Assembly (NCBI RefSeq): GCF_900111765.1
Contig: NZ_FOIB01000006.1
Location: 1-64,000, forward strand
Source of the DNA: Myxococcus fulvus
Lineage (GTDB): Bacteria > Myxococcota > Myxococcia > Myxococcales > Myxococcaceae
Reading direction: 5' to 3'
DNA length: 64,000 bases
In this document: piece by piece, positions 27,526 through 36,872 of the stretch
Position numbering within the stretch: the first letter of the stretch is position 1
Layout of the letters: the number at the start of each line of letters is the position of its first letter
Program-made: the position numbers and the translations under genes
Notes under the pieces: model-generated
What the model saw: the letters and a program-made list of their open reading frames with translations, nothing else
Told to the model about the DNA's origin: nothing
Databases searched by the model: none

Positions 27526-28842
27526 ATGAGGCGCTGGATTGTTTCGCTGCGGACCTGGGGGTTGGGGGCGATGTTGTCCTGGTGCGTGGCGGCGTGCGGA
27601 GGGGCTCCGCTCGAAGAGGCTCCTGTCGCGCCGGAGGACATGGTGTCGGCCGAGGGCGTGGAGGCGTTGACCGAGGCCGCGCCGGAGGCCTCGCTGGCGT
27701 GGGACCCGTATGCGGACGCGGTGGGTCCCGGCACCTCGGCCGCGGTGCTCTTCCCGAACAATGCCCTGGGGGCTCCGGACCGACGGGCGGCGACGGTGCT
27801 GGGCCTGCTCAACACGGCGTTGGTGCTGGACCTGGGCCAGGGAGAGGAGGGCACGGGGGACCTGCGCGTCCACTACCAGGGCCTGACGGTGGCGCTGGTG
27901 ACGCAGGTGGACTTCCTGAAGGCGGATGGCCAGGTCGTCGGCTCCGGCACGTTGCGCCTGGTGGAGGTGGGGCTGGGAACGCACGTCGCGGTGGTGCGGT
28001 ACACGGGCAGCCTGCCCTATCGCTTCGTGCGCCTGCGAGCCGTGCTCCTCGCCATCTATCAGGTGGACGCGGTGGAGACCTCCGTGCGGCCCTTCTGTGG
28101 GGATGGAATCATCGGCGGGGACGAAGTCTGTGATGACGGCAACCAGCTCTCCGGAGATGGCTGCGACAGCGTCTGCGAGGTGGAGTCGGGCTACACCTGC
28201 TCGGGCGAGCCCAGTGCCTGTGTCGACATCGACGAGTGCGCGCTGGGCACGGACACCTGCGCGCCGGACGAGGTGTGTGTCAACACGCCGGGGGGCTTCG
28301 AGTGCGAGGCGCCCGCGTGCAGCCCGCCGCGCATCATCTGCGCCGAGGCGTGCGTGGACCCTCGCACCGACAACAACCACTGCGGCGGCTGCGGCAACGT
28401 CTGTGGACAGGGGACGGCGTGCACCGAGGGCGTCTGTCTGGGCACCGGCAACCTCCAGTTCACCGCGACCTGGAGCCGCAATGGCGACGCGGACCTGTAC
28501 GTGAAGACGCCGAACAACAAGCTCATCTTCTTCGGGAACAGGGGCCCCTCGGAGCAGACGGACTTCGGCGCGCTGGACGTGGACGATACGGCGGGGGATG
28601 GCCCGGAGAACATCTTCTGGGCGCAAGACAGGACGCCTCCGAGCGGGACCTACGAGGTCTGTCTCAGGGTGGGGGGCTTCAACCCTCCGCCGAGCCCGGC
28701 GCAGCCCGTGAGCTACTCCATCCGCGTGAGGCGCCCAGGTCAGCAGGACCTGGCCTTCAGTGGTGTGGCCACCCAGCCCGTCATCATCTCGAACTGCATG
28801 GCAGGCCAGCCCGGCCACGTCGCATCCGTCGTCTATCCGTGA
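27526..28842 (+). CDS. Lipoprotein with Cys-rich, EGF-like and C-terminal YfaP/DUF2135-like domains
   Basis: 438 residues. ATG 27526 follows GGGGGGAG. Lipobox SWCVAAC. Residues 50-180 form a beta-rich domain (VGPGTSAAVLFPNNALGAPD ... RYTGSLPYRFVRLRAV). Then CGDGIIGGDEVCDDGNQLSG (DUF4215-like), a calcium-binding EGF-like start (DIDECALGTDTC), a CGGCGNVCGQGTAC knot and LQFTATWSRNGDADLYVKTP. The last, with NIFWAQDRTPPSGTYEVCLR, matches a DUF2135-type domain. Likely a surface adhesion or matrix protein. Two hundred and ninety-six bp lie between it and the nuclease gene. Confidence 0.85.
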   Translation: MRRWIVSLRTWGLGAMLSWCVAACGGAPLEEAPVAPEDMVSAEGVEALTEAAPEASLAWDPYADAVGPGTSAAVLFPNNALGAPDRRAATVLGLLNTALVLDLGQGEEGTGDLRVHYQGLTVALVTQVDFLKADGQVVGSGTLRLVEVGLGTHVAVVRYTGSLPYRFVRLRAVLLAIYQVDAVETSVRPFCGDGIIGGDEVCDDGNQLSGDGCDSVCEVESGYTCSGEPSACVDIDECALGTDTCAPDEVCVNTPGGFECEAPACSPPRIICAEACVDPRTDNNHCGGCGNVCGQGTACTEGVCLGTGNLQFTATWSRNGDADLYVKTPNNKLIFFGNRGPSEQTDFGALDVDDTAGDGPENIFWAQDRTPPSGTYEVCLRVGGFNPPPSPAQPVSYSIRVRRPGQQDLAFSGVATQPVIISNCMAGQPGHVASVVYP

Positions 28843-28915
28843 GGAGGGCTCCACCGCTTGGAGGAGGGCACCGGCTCGCTCGCCGCGCCGGCGCCGTCCC
28901 CGGACGGGCTTCGCC

Positions 28916-29512
28916 TCACCCGAGGTCGGGGGCGTAGTTTCGACGGAACGCATCCGCGAGCCACTGGGCGACGAGCGCCCGGTGGGGCGCGAGCTCCAGC
29001 TCCAGGGACTTCTCGCGCGCCTGCTCGTGCACCCGCGCCATCACGCCGTCGCAGTCCCGCTCCTCCACCAGCCGGCCTCCCTCGAAGAGGAGCTCCTGGG
29101 CGCGCTTGCGTCCCCAGGCGGGGTGGAGCCCTTCGTGGAAGGGAGCTCGTCGGTTGAAGCCGTCCACCACCAGCAGCCCCCCGGTGAAGGCCACGGGGGC
29201 GCGCAAGCGCGTGTAGACGACCCGCTCGTGCGTCTCACTGGAGTAGGTGGGGATCTGCCCGGACAGCGGCGCGCCCCGGCCCTCCCGGACGGCCTGCTCC
29301 TCCGGGGCGGACAAGCCGATGCGCAGCTCCTCCAGCATCAGCCGCTTGTCCGCGACGCGGTAGCGGCAGAGGAAGCCCCGCTGACAGGCCGTCGACATGG
29401 CCCAGGGCGTCAGCCCGTGGGCGGAGGGCTCGAACAGGCCCGTGCCCTGGACGCCCGCGAGCTCGAAGACGTGCTTGCGGTACTCGACGGTGTCGTGGAG
29501 CTGCGCGGTCAT
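28916..29512 (-). CDS. Unrecognised cytoplasmic protein, 198 residues
   Basis: Begins MTAQLHDTVEYRKHVFELAG. There is no signal or membrane helix. Mixed alpha/beta composition with WAMSTACQRGFLCRYRV and a C-terminal helix rich in charged residues (MARVHEQAREKSLELELAPH). I do not recognise the family. ATG 29512 is chosen since the frame upstream (to 29599) is not coding-like. It stands between two convergently placed surface-protein genes without an obvious partner. Confidence 0.7.
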   Translation of the reverse strand: MTAQLHDTVEYRKHVFELAGVQGTGLFEPSAHGLTPWAMSTACQRGFLCRYRVADKRLMLEELRIGLSAPEEQAVREGRGAPLSGQIPTYSSETHERVVYTRLRAPVAFTGGLLVVDGFNRRAPFHEGLHPAWGRKRAQELLFEGGRLVEERDCDGVMARVHEQAREKSLELELAPHRALVAQWLADAFRRNYAPDLG

Positions 29513-29636
29513 GGTGGGCCTTCGCTGATGGAGTCGGACCGCAGCGTACCCCACTGGCCTGTCGCGCTCGCCGATGTCTGGGATGTCGGCGCGCTTCACC
29601 TCCGGCCCCCGGGCCCACCCAGGGGGCCAGGGAGGC

Positions 29637-31316
29637 TCACAGCTCGTTGAAGATCATCAGCCCGCGGGAGGACTCGGCGGTGTAGACGTAGCCGTCGCCC
29701 GGCAGGCGCACGCCGAACAGCCCCTCGAAGACGCTGTCCGCCCGGCGCGGGTCCGCCTCCCGGAAGACGTGGTGGTGCGCCACCTCGCGCATCTGGGTGG
29801 GGTTGGAGACGTCCACCACGCGCAGGCCCTCGTGGTACCACGCGATGTACAGCAGGTTGCCGCGCAGGATGAGGTTGTGCATGGAGGTGACCCGCCGCAG
29901 CTTGTAGGTGCCGATCTTCACGATGTTCGCGGGGTCGCTGACGTCGAGCGCGCGCACGTGCGAGGCGTTGAACTCGCCGCCCTCGAAGGCGATGGTCTTC
30001 CCGCCGAAGGTGCCCACCGCGTTGTGGTGCGAGTAGCCATCCGGACGGGTGAAGCGGCCCAGCTCACGGATGTCCTCCAGGTTGGAGAGGTCGTGGATGG
30101 CGTAGCCGTCGAAGGAGTCGCTCAGGTACAGGCGCCCCTCGTAGACGAAGGCGTCATGGGGGCCGCCCGGGATGACGGCGCGCAGCACCGGGTCGAAGGG
30201 GTTGGTCAGCTCGTAGATGAAGGTCCCGGAGACGGGGTCCATGGCGTAGAGGAAGTTGCCCTCGACCAGCACCGTGTGCGCGCCTCCCGCGCCACCCGTG
30301 GCCACGCTGCGCACGAAGAGCGGCTCGGCGGGCTGGGAGATGTCGTAGACGATGAAGCCCGAGGCGCTGCTCGCGACGTAGAGCGCGTCGCCCTTGGCCC
30401 ACACGCTGTTCCAGAAGTTGTCCCCGGGCAGGCTGATGGCGGCGGTCTGCACCGGGCTGCGCGGGTTGCTCACGTCGAACACGGCCAGTCCCCCCTGCTC
30501 CTGCCGGAAGGAGATGGAGACGACGTAGGCGTGTCCCTTGGCGACGTGGACGTCCACGGCGTGGCCCGTGGGGACCGGGCGCTCGGAGAGCAGCTCCAGC
30601 CCGCCCGAGGACTCGGGCTCCGCGTCCTGGAGCGCCACGCGGTGGGCCTCGAAGGTGCCGCCGAAGGAGAACCGGCCGCGGGAGCAATACGCGAAGCAGC
30701 CGGTGAGGATGTTGGGCGCCTTCGTCTCGCAGCCCGTCAGGTTCATGACGGTCTGGGTCCGGGCCTGCTGGCCCTGCAGCACGAAGCGGTCTCCCTCCAT
30801 GTCGAGCTTGAGCAGGGGATTGTCATACAGGGTGCTCGTGCCGCCATCGTCCTTCAGGTGGAAGCCGGCCCCGGACGGGATGATGCGGGTGCCGCCGTCC
30901 GTCAACGCGCGCTCTCCCCTCAGTTCGGCCTGGTAGATGCCCTCCTGCGGCAGCGCGCCCAGCGTCGTCAGGTCACACTGGGACAAGTCGAAGAGGTCGC
31001 CCCGGTCCAGCTCGTTGCAGATGGTGGCGGGGACGTTCCTCGGGTCGTACTTGCAGGCGGCCAGCAGGCCCTTGTCGTCGATGTCGCCCGTCTCCTCGAG
31101 CGGGACGTAGGTGCCATCCCAGACATAGGGGCCCGCGTCGCCGCCCGCGTCCGGCCCCGCGTCGGGGTCTTCGGAGGGACCCGCGTCGTGTCCCGCGTCG
31201 GAGCCCGAATCGATGCCCGCGTCGGGCGGGGCGGGCGTGTCCTCGTCGCAACCCGTCAGCGATGCGAGACACAACGTCGAGAGAAGGAGCCCTAGGGTGC
31301 GATAGGTGCGTGTCAC
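29637..31316 (-). CDS. LVIVD-repeat lipoprotein
   Basis: 559 residues from GTG 31316, preceded by GAGG. Lipobox LASLTGC, then a Ser/Asp/Gly-Pro linker (DAGIDSGSDAGHDAGPSED) typical of myxobacterial surface lipoproteins. Residues 230-560 are LVIVD-type beta-propeller repeats (GLAVFDVSNPRSPVQTAAI, GFIVYDISQPAEPLFVRSV, VRALDVSDPANIVKIG, LRVVDVSNPTQMREVAH). No catalytic motif. Probably a surface binding protein. It is divergent from the chemosensory operon with a 574-bp gap. Confidence 0.87.
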   Translation of the reverse strand: MTRTYRTLGLLLSTLCLASLTGCDEDTPAPPDAGIDSGSDAGHDAGPSEDPDAGPDAGGDAGPYVWDGTYVPLEETGDIDDKGLLAACKYDPRNVPATICNELDRGDLFDLSQCDLTTLGALPQEGIYQAELRGERALTDGGTRIIPSGAGFHLKDDGGTSTLYDNPLLKLDMEGDRFVLQGQQARTQTVMNLTGCETKAPNILTGCFAYCSRGRFSFGGTFEAHRVALQDAEPESSGGLELLSERPVPTGHAVDVHVAKGHAYVVSISFRQEQGGLAVFDVSNPRSPVQTAAISLPGDNFWNSVWAKGDALYVASSASGFIVYDISQPAEPLFVRSVATGGAGGAHTVLVEGNFLYAMDPVSGTFIYELTNPFDPVLRAVIPGGPHDAFVYEGRLYLSDSFDGYAIHDLSNLEDIRELGRFTRPDGYSHHNAVGTFGGKTIAFEGGEFNASHVRALDVSDPANIVKIGTYKLRRVTSMHNLILRGNLLYIAWYHEGLRVVDVSNPTQMREVAHHHVFREADPRRADSVFEGLFGVRLPGDGYVYTAESSRGLMIFNEL

Positions 31317-31890
31317 GGACGGACCTCGGGATGGGGAGAACCGAGGAGTGTGCCCGTCCGCCCGAGGGCGCAGGTCCCCGTCGTTCCAGGGCGCGGGAGT
31401 GTTTGCGCCACGAAGGCGACTCCGGCTGGGAGGCGCGCCAAGACGGGGTTCGAGGCCACCCTGGCCGGCGACTTGCACAGCGGGCATTTCGCGCGCGGAC
31501 CCGCGCGGGAGCGAATCGGCCACTGATTCCAGCCGGGCCATGATTCTGGCGAGTCCTTGGATGAGGACGTGCCCGGAGTGCAGTGAATCAACGCGTGTCG
31601 CACTTGCCGTGTCGACTCGATGTGTCTGGGATTGGCGGGTCCGATACACCCCGGCCAAGGTCGTAAACACCCCTCAATGACTCATCACTGTTCGTGCTCG
31701 TCGGGGCTGGCATGGTTTGGTTCGAGACATTGAAACTTTTATCAATGCGCGATAGCATCGTGTCCGATGCGTGACACTGCCGTGCGACGTCCATCCGCAT
31801 GACCTCCGACATGATGTGTTGCTTCGAGGAGCCTCCCGGCCCGGGGGCCCGACTGCTGGGGACGCACGTCCGCCTGAAGAGGTGGGGGAC
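31317..31890. promoter_or_regulatory. Long leader/control region of the chemosensory operon
   Basis: 574 bp without a recognised gene. The segment 31680-31770 is markedly A/T richer than its surroundings and holds a promoter and dyad listed separately. A 31-codon ORF (31799-31894) ends in TGA overlapping the GTG start of cheA and could be a coupled leader peptide. The remainder, next to the LVIVD gene, shows nothing notable. Confidence 0.45.
31730..31770 (+). promoter_or_regulatory. Sigma-70-type promoter with overlapping dyad, probably for cheA-mcp-cheW-cheR
   Basis: TTGAAA (31730-31735), a 17-bp spacer and TAGCAT (31753-31758). A perfect inverted repeat GCATCG-TGTC-CGATGC (31755-31770) covers the -10 end and the expected start site, as a repressor operator would. 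It lies about 120 bp before the cheA start codon. Confidence 0.6.
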
Positions 31891-33651
31891 GTGAGCGCCG
31901 ACCCGAAGGGCCCCCCTCCAGGCCTGGGCGCGGAGTGGCAGCAGGTGCTGGCCATCTTCTCCGAGGAAGCGGAGGAGCTGCTCTCCTCGATGGAGGAGAC
32001 CCTCATCGCGCTGGAGGCCCGCCCGGACGACGAGCATTTGCGAGCGCTCTTCCGGCTGGCCCACAACCTCAAGGGCAGCGGCAGCTCGCTCGGCTTCCAG
32101 TCGCTGACGGACTACGTGCACGGGGCCGAGGACCTCATCCAGGCCCTGCTCGACCAACGCCTCACGGTGGGCGAGCCCTGGGTCTCCTTGTTGTTGAGCT
32201 CGGTGGACCACCTGCGGGAGCTGACGCGGGCCGCGCTGGCGGGCGTGGACCAACTGGGGCCCGCGCACCAGGCGCAGCTGGCGCGGCTGCTCGAGGGCGG
32301 GGCCACCGGCAAGTCGAGCGACACGAGCCCTCCTCCCACGGTGGTCGTCCCGTTCGAGAACACCCCGCTCCGGAGCGAGGCCCGCGCGGCGGCGCGGGGC
32401 CGCTCGCTGCGCATGGACGTGGAGCGGTTGGACCGCATCGTCACCCTGGCCGCGGAGCTGTCCATCGCGCGGGGGCGCATGACGCAGTTCCTCATGGAGG
32501 CGGAGTCCTCCGGCGCGAGCTGGGACGAGGCGCTCACCCAGCAGCGGGAGATGGACCCGCTCTTCCAGGAGCTGCAGGAAGAGGTGATGCGCGTGCGCAT
32601 GGTCCCCGTCGGCCCGCTGTTCCGGCAGCACCTGCGCACCGTCCGCGACCTGGCCCGGGCGCAGGGGAAGCTGGCGCTGCTGGAGCTGGAGGGCGAGGAC
32701 GTCACGTTGGACACGGCGGTGCTGGAGGCGCTGCGAGACCCCTTGCTCCACCTGCTGCGCAACGCCCTGGACCACGGCATCGAGACCCCGGCGGAGCGGC
32801 AGGCGGCGGGCAAGGAGGCGTGTGGGCGGCTGCGCCTGCGGGCCGTCCACGAGGCGGGGGGCGTCGTCGTGGAGCTGTCGGATGATGGCCGGGGCATCCA
32901 GCGCGAGCGCGTCCGCGAGCGCGCCCGGGAGCGGGGCCTGGTGGCCAACCCGGAGCGGCTGCGCGACGAGGAGGTGGACCGGCTCATCTTCGAGCCCGGG
33001 TTCTCCACCGCGAGGACGGTGACGGAGCTGTCGGGGCGCGGCGTGGGGATGGACGTGGTCCGCCGCGACGTGGAGGCCATGCGCGGCACGGTGGCCGTGC
33101 GGACCCGGGAGGGCCACGGCACCACGATGACGCTGCGGCTGCCCCTCACGCTCGCCGTCATCCAGGGGTTCGCCATGGGCGTGGGCGACCAGGTCTACGT
33201 GGTCCCCATCGAGCTGGTGCAGGAGTGCCTGGAGCTGCCCATCTCCCAGCGCACGAGCGAGGAGGCCGGCATGCTGGCGCTGCGGGGCCAGCCCTTGCCC
33301 TACCTGCGCCTGCGCAGCGTCTTCGGCCTGGGCGGCGCGGCGCCGGGCCGGGAGAACGTCGTCGTGCTCCGTCACCCGGACGGCATCGTCGGGCTGGCGG
33401 TGGACCACCTGCAGGGCGAGGGGCAGCGCGTCATCCGGCCCCTGGGGCGGCTGTTCCAGGACGCCCCCGGCATCTCCGGGTCGACCATCCTCGGAGATGG
33501 TCGCGTGGGCCTCATCCTGGACACCTCCACGCTGGTGCGCCGGGCCATCCGCCGCGCCGCCGAAACCCCCGAATCCCCCTTCACCGAGGCCGCGCTCATC
33601 CCGGGCGCCGACGCTCGCGTGCCTTCCGCCTCCCGCGCTTCGGAGCCCTGA
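31891..33651 (+). CDS. cheA: CheA-type chemosensory histidine kinase
   Basis: 586 residues from GTG 31891 (AGAGG about ten bases before). An Hpt domain has the phospho-accepting His58 in LAHNLKGSGSSLG. A P2 (CheY-binding) domain is missing: a short linker leads straight to the dimerisation helices (MDVERLDRIVTLAAELSIARGRM). The ATPase has HLLRNALDHGIE (N box), DDGRGI (G1) and GRGVGMDVV (G2). The CheW-like regulatory domain begins near QGFAMGVGDQVYVVPIELV. It acts with the adjacent receptor and CheW in a cytoplasmic array. First gene of a four-gene operon; the next start is 2 bp after its stop. Confidence 0.95.
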   Translation: MSADPKGPPPGLGAEWQQVLAIFSEEAEELLSSMEETLIALEARPDDEHLRALFRLAHNLKGSGSSLGFQSLTDYVHGAEDLIQALLDQRLTVGEPWVSLLLSSVDHLRELTRAALAGVDQLGPAHQAQLARLLEGGATGKSSDTSPPPTVVVPFENTPLRSEARAAARGRSLRMDVERLDRIVTLAAELSIARGRMTQFLMEAESSGASWDEALTQQREMDPLFQELQEEVMRVRMVPVGPLFRQHLRTVRDLARAQGKLALLELEGEDVTLDTAVLEALRDPLLHLLRNALDHGIETPAERQAAGKEACGRLRLRAVHEAGGVVVELSDDGRGIQRERVRERARERGLVANPERLRDEEVDRLIFEPGFSTARTVTELSGRGVGMDVVRRDVEAMRGTVAVRTREGHGTTMTLRLPLTLAVIQGFAMGVGDQVYVVPIELVQECLELPISQRTSEEAGMLALRGQPLPYLRLRSVFGLGGAAPGRENVVVLRHPDGIVGLAVDHLQGEGQRVIRPLGRLFQDAPGISGSTILGDGRVGLILDTSTLVRRAIRRAAETPESPFTEAALIPGADARVPSASRASEP

Positions 33652-33653
33652 AC

Positions 33654-35315
33654 GTGTTCGACAACCTGAGCATCACCCGCAAATTGTTGCTGGCCTTCAC
33701 GACGATGGTGGTCATCCTCATCGGCATCGTGATGGCCACGTACTCGACGCTCAACCGCACGGCGGCGGCGGACGTGGAGAGCAAGCAGAGCACCGAGGTG
33801 CTCATGGCCGTGCGGACCCTGGAGGGCGACCTCGCGGACCTGGAGACGGGCCAGCGCGGCTTCCTCATCACCGGCGACGAGCGCTTCCTGGAGCCCTACA
33901 CCTCGGCGCGCGTCAGCTTCGCGCAGAACCTCAACCACATCCGGGAGCTGACCACGGACAACTCCCGACAGCAGGAGCGGCTCCAGGAGGTCCGGGACCT
34001 GGTCCAGCAGTGGCAGGGCCAGCACCTGGAGGCCACCATCGCCCGGCGGCGCGACGTCCTCGCGGGCAAGGCGGACCTGAACGTCCTCTTCGAGGAGGTG
34101 AAGGGCGCGCGTGGCAAGGAGATGGCCGACCGGATGCGCTCGCTGCTCACCGAGGTGGCCACCGAGGAGAGCTCGCTGCAGGCGAAGCGCTCGGAGGATG
34201 TCGCCCGGCTGGTGGAGCTCTTGTACGACACCCTCATCTTCGGTGGCGCGCTGGGCGTGGTGCTCGCGGCGCTCCTCTCCTTCATCCTCACGCGCAGCAT
34301 CGTCCGCCCGCTGACCGAGGCCGTGCAGGTGACCGACCAGGTGACCGGCGGTGACTTGACGGCGACCATCTCCGTGCGGGGCAGGGACGAGACGGGGCAG
34401 ATGATGACGGGCATGCGGGAGATGATCCACCGGCTGTCGGGGGTCATCAGCGAGGTGCGCGGCGCGGCGGGCTCGCTGTCCTCCGCGTCCACCCAGGTGG
34501 CCGCCGCCTCGCAGGGGCTGTCCCAGGGCACCAGCACGCAGGCGGCCTCGGTGGAGGAGACCACCGCGAGCCTGGAGCAGCTCAACCTCACCATCAGCCA
34601 GAACGCGGAGAACAGCCGGCAGATGGAGCAGATGGCGGTCAAGGGCGCCAGGGACGCGGAGGAGAGCGGGCGCGCGGTGAAGGAGACGGTGGAGGCGATG
34701 AACGCCATCGCGGAGCGCATCTCCATCGTCGAGGAGATTGCCTACCAGACGAACCTGCTCGCGCTGAACGCCGCGGTGGAGGCCGCTCGCGCCGGGGAGC
34801 ATGGCCGGGGCTTCTCGGTGGTGGCCACGGAGGTGCGCAAGCTGGCCGAGCGCAGCCAGAAGTCCGCGAAGGAGATTGGCGCGCTGGCCAGCTCCAGCGT
34901 CCGGGTCGCCGAGCGCAGCGGGCAGCTGCTGACGGAGCTGGTGCCGGCCATCCGCCGCACGGCGGAGCTGGTGCAGCAGGTGACGACGGTGTCGAAGGAG
35001 CAGGCCATCGGCGTGTCGCAGATGAACCGCGCCATGGTGCAGGTGGACCAGGTCACCCAGCGCAACGCGTCCGCGGCGGAGGAGCTGTCCTCCACGGCCG
35101 AGGAGATGGCGACGCAGGCCGAGTCGCTGCTGCAGATGATGACCTTCTTCCGCCTCGCGGACGGCTCGGGGTACGTGGGGCGTGGGATGTCGCCGCCGAA
35201 GCCGCCCGCGCCGCGTCCGCCCTCGTCGCCGGCGAGGTCGCTGTTCGCGGCGGCGCAGGGGCCGCTGCCCGCGTCACCGGCGCCTGGGTCGAACCAGGAC
35301 TTCCAGCGGTTCTAG
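33654..35315 (+). CDS. Methyl-accepting chemotaxis protein with CHASE3-type sensor
   Basis: 553 residues from GTG 33654 (GGAG eight bases before, 2 bp after the cheA stop). First membrane helix ITRKLLLAFTTMVVILIGIVMA; a periplasmic CHASE3-like helical domain with LETGQRGFLITGDERFLEPY; second helix LIFGGALGVVLAALLSFIL; HAMP (RPLTEAVQVTDQVTGGDLTA); then the coiled-coil signalling domain with the invariant hairpin tip EEIAYQTNLLALNAAVEAAR. Glu/Gln-rich stretches such as ASVEETTASLEQ are likely methylation sites for the CheR encoded downstream. A Pro-rich tail ends NQDFQRF, which may be a tether. Confidence 0.95.
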   Translation: MFDNLSITRKLLLAFTTMVVILIGIVMATYSTLNRTAAADVESKQSTEVLMAVRTLEGDLADLETGQRGFLITGDERFLEPYTSARVSFAQNLNHIRELTTDNSRQQERLQEVRDLVQQWQGQHLEATIARRRDVLAGKADLNVLFEEVKGARGKEMADRMRSLLTEVATEESSLQAKRSEDVARLVELLYDTLIFGGALGVVLAALLSFILTRSIVRPLTEAVQVTDQVTGGDLTATISVRGRDETGQMMTGMREMIHRLSGVISEVRGAAGSLSSASTQVAAASQGLSQGTSTQAASVEETTASLEQLNLTISQNAENSRQMEQMAVKGARDAEESGRAVKETVEAMNAIAERISIVEEIAYQTNLLALNAAVEAARAGEHGRGFSVVATEVRKLAERSQKSAKEIGALASSSVRVAERSGQLLTELVPAIRRTAELVQQVTTVSKEQAIGVSQMNRAMVQVDQVTQRNASAAEELSSTAEEMATQAESLLQMMTFFRLADGSGYVGRGMSPPKPPAPRPPSSPARSLFAAAQGPLPASPAPGSNQDFQRF

Positions 35316-35330
35316 GAGCGCGCCCGAGCC

Positions 35331-35906
35331 ATGAGCGACTCCATCGAGAAGTCCGGCCGGTCCAACTACCTGAGCTTCATGCTCGCGGGCGAGGAGTACG
35401 GCGTCGGCATCCTGCGGGTGCGGGAGATCATCGAGCACCGCCCCATCACCCGGGTGCCGGGCATGCCCGCCGCGGTGCAGGGGGTCATCAACCTGCGAGG
35501 CAGCGTGGTGCCGGTGGTGGACCTGGCGGTGAAGTTCGGCCTGCCGCCGAGGCCCATCACCCGGTGGACGTGCTTCGTCATCGTCGAGGTGTCGCTCGAC
35601 GGGCGGCAGAGCGCCATGGGGCTCTTGGCGGACTCGGTGAGCGAGGTCCTGGAGTTGGGGCCGGAGGACATCGAGCAGCCGCCCGCGTTCGGCACGCGCG
35701 TGCGGCTGGACTTCCTCCTGGGGCTGGGGCGACACGAGGACACGTTCATCATGCTGTTGGACCTGGACCGGCTGTTGTCCGTGGCGGAGCTGCTCAGCCT
35801 GGAGACGGCCTCCGCCGAGCAGGCCGCCGGGGCCGAGGCGTTGAACACACCCGTCCCCGTCGTCGCCGCCGAGCCTGGCCCGGATGAGGCCTCCGGCAAC
35901 GGCTGA
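35331..35906 (+). CDS. cheW: CheW-type coupling protein
   Basis: 191 residues. Two SH3-like subdomains are recognisable: YLSFMLAGEEYGVGILRVREII, then GVINLRGSVVPVVDLAVKFG, MGLLADSVSEVLELGPEDIE and DTFIMLLDLDRLLS. It links the receptor to the CheA regulatory domain. A 40-residue Ala/Pro-rich tail is extra to the family. It starts 15 bp after the receptor gene, in the same operon. Confidence 0.95.
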   Translation: MSDSIEKSGRSNYLSFMLAGEEYGVGILRVREIIEHRPITRVPGMPAAVQGVINLRGSVVPVVDLAVKFGLPPRPITRWTCFVIVEVSLDGRQSAMGLLADSVSEVLELGPEDIEQPPAFGTRVRLDFLLGLGRHEDTFIMLLDLDRLLSVAELLSLETASAEQAAGAEALNTPVPVVAAEPGPDEASGNG

Positions 35907-35910
35907 CGCG

Positions 35911-36795
35911 ATGAGTGACTTCACGCGTCCACTCGCCCCGCCCCCGGTGTTGACGTCGCGGGAGCTCGCCCTGTTCCAGGCGCTGGTGGAGCGTGAGGCG
36001 GGCATCCACCTGTCGCAGGCCAAGGATGCGCTGGTGGCGAACCGGCTCTCGCGGCGGCTCCGGGAGCTGGGGCTGACGTCGTTCGGCGCGTATTACACAT
36101 ACGTCACCGAGCGGGGGCACGAGGCCGAGAAGGTGCGGATGCTGGACAGCCTCTGCACCCATGAGACGGCGTTCTTCCGTGAGCCGCAGCACTTCGAACT
36201 CTTGCGCGAGCGCATCTTCCCCGACTGGATCGCGCAGGCCCAGGCGGGACGTCGGGCGCGGAGCCTGAGGGTCTGGAGCGCGGCGTGCTCCACGGGGGAG
36301 GAGCCCTATTCGCTCGCGATGAGCTTGTTGGAGGCCTTCCCGCGAGGCTCGGGGTGGAGCCTGGAGGTGCTGGCGACGGACCTGTCCACGTGGGCGCTGG
36401 AGCGGACGCAGGAGGGGCTGTGGGGGCTGGAGCGGGCGGCCACGATTCCGCAGCCGCTGCTCCGCGCGTACATGCTCAAGGGCGTGCGGACGCAGGAGGG
36501 CATGATGAAGGCGGGGCCGGAGCTGCGGGCGCTGATGCGCTACGCGCGCGTCAACCTGAACGCGCCCGGCGAGTGGCCGCCGGGGCCGTTCGACCTCATC
36601 TTCTGTCGCAACGTGCTCATCTACTTCGGCGCGGAGGCGCGAAGCCGGGTGATTGGCGGGATGGTCCAGCGGCTCGCGCCCACGGGGTACTTCTTCCTGG
36701 GGCACGCGGAGAGCCTGATTGGGGTCGACGTGGAGGTCCGCTCCGTGAGCGCGAACGTGTACACGCCTCGGGGCGGGGCGTCGCCGCGGTATTGA
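35911..36795 (+). CDS. cheR: CheR-type receptor methyltransferase
   Basis: 294 residues from ATG 35911, 4 bp after the cheW stop. The N-terminal helical domain (LFQALVEREAGIHLSQAKDA) and the SAM-binding domain with WSAACSTGEEPYSLAM, VLATDLS and DLIFCRNVLIYF are all typical of CheR. It methylates receptor glutamates using SAM. No CheB methylesterase follows, so demethylation must come from elsewhere or be absent. It is the last gene of the operon; a 77-bp gap follows. Confidence 0.95.
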   Translation: MSDFTRPLAPPPVLTSRELALFQALVEREAGIHLSQAKDALVANRLSRRLRELGLTSFGAYYTYVTERGHEAEKVRMLDSLCTHETAFFREPQHFELLRERIFPDWIAQAQAGRRARSLRVWSAACSTGEEPYSLAMSLLEAFPRGSGWSLEVLATDLSTWALERTQEGLWGLERAATIPQPLLRAYMLKGVRTQEGMMKAGPELRALMRYARVNLNAPGEWPPGPFDLIFCRNVLIYFGAEARSRVIGGMVQRLAPTGYFFLGHAESLIGVDVEVRSVSANVYTPRGGASPRY

Positions 36796-36872
36796 GGCGC
36801 GCCGGTCGGGATGCGTTTCGGCGGGGGCCTGAGGCAGGATGCCGGCGTGGTCGTCATGTCCGAGGGTTCCCG

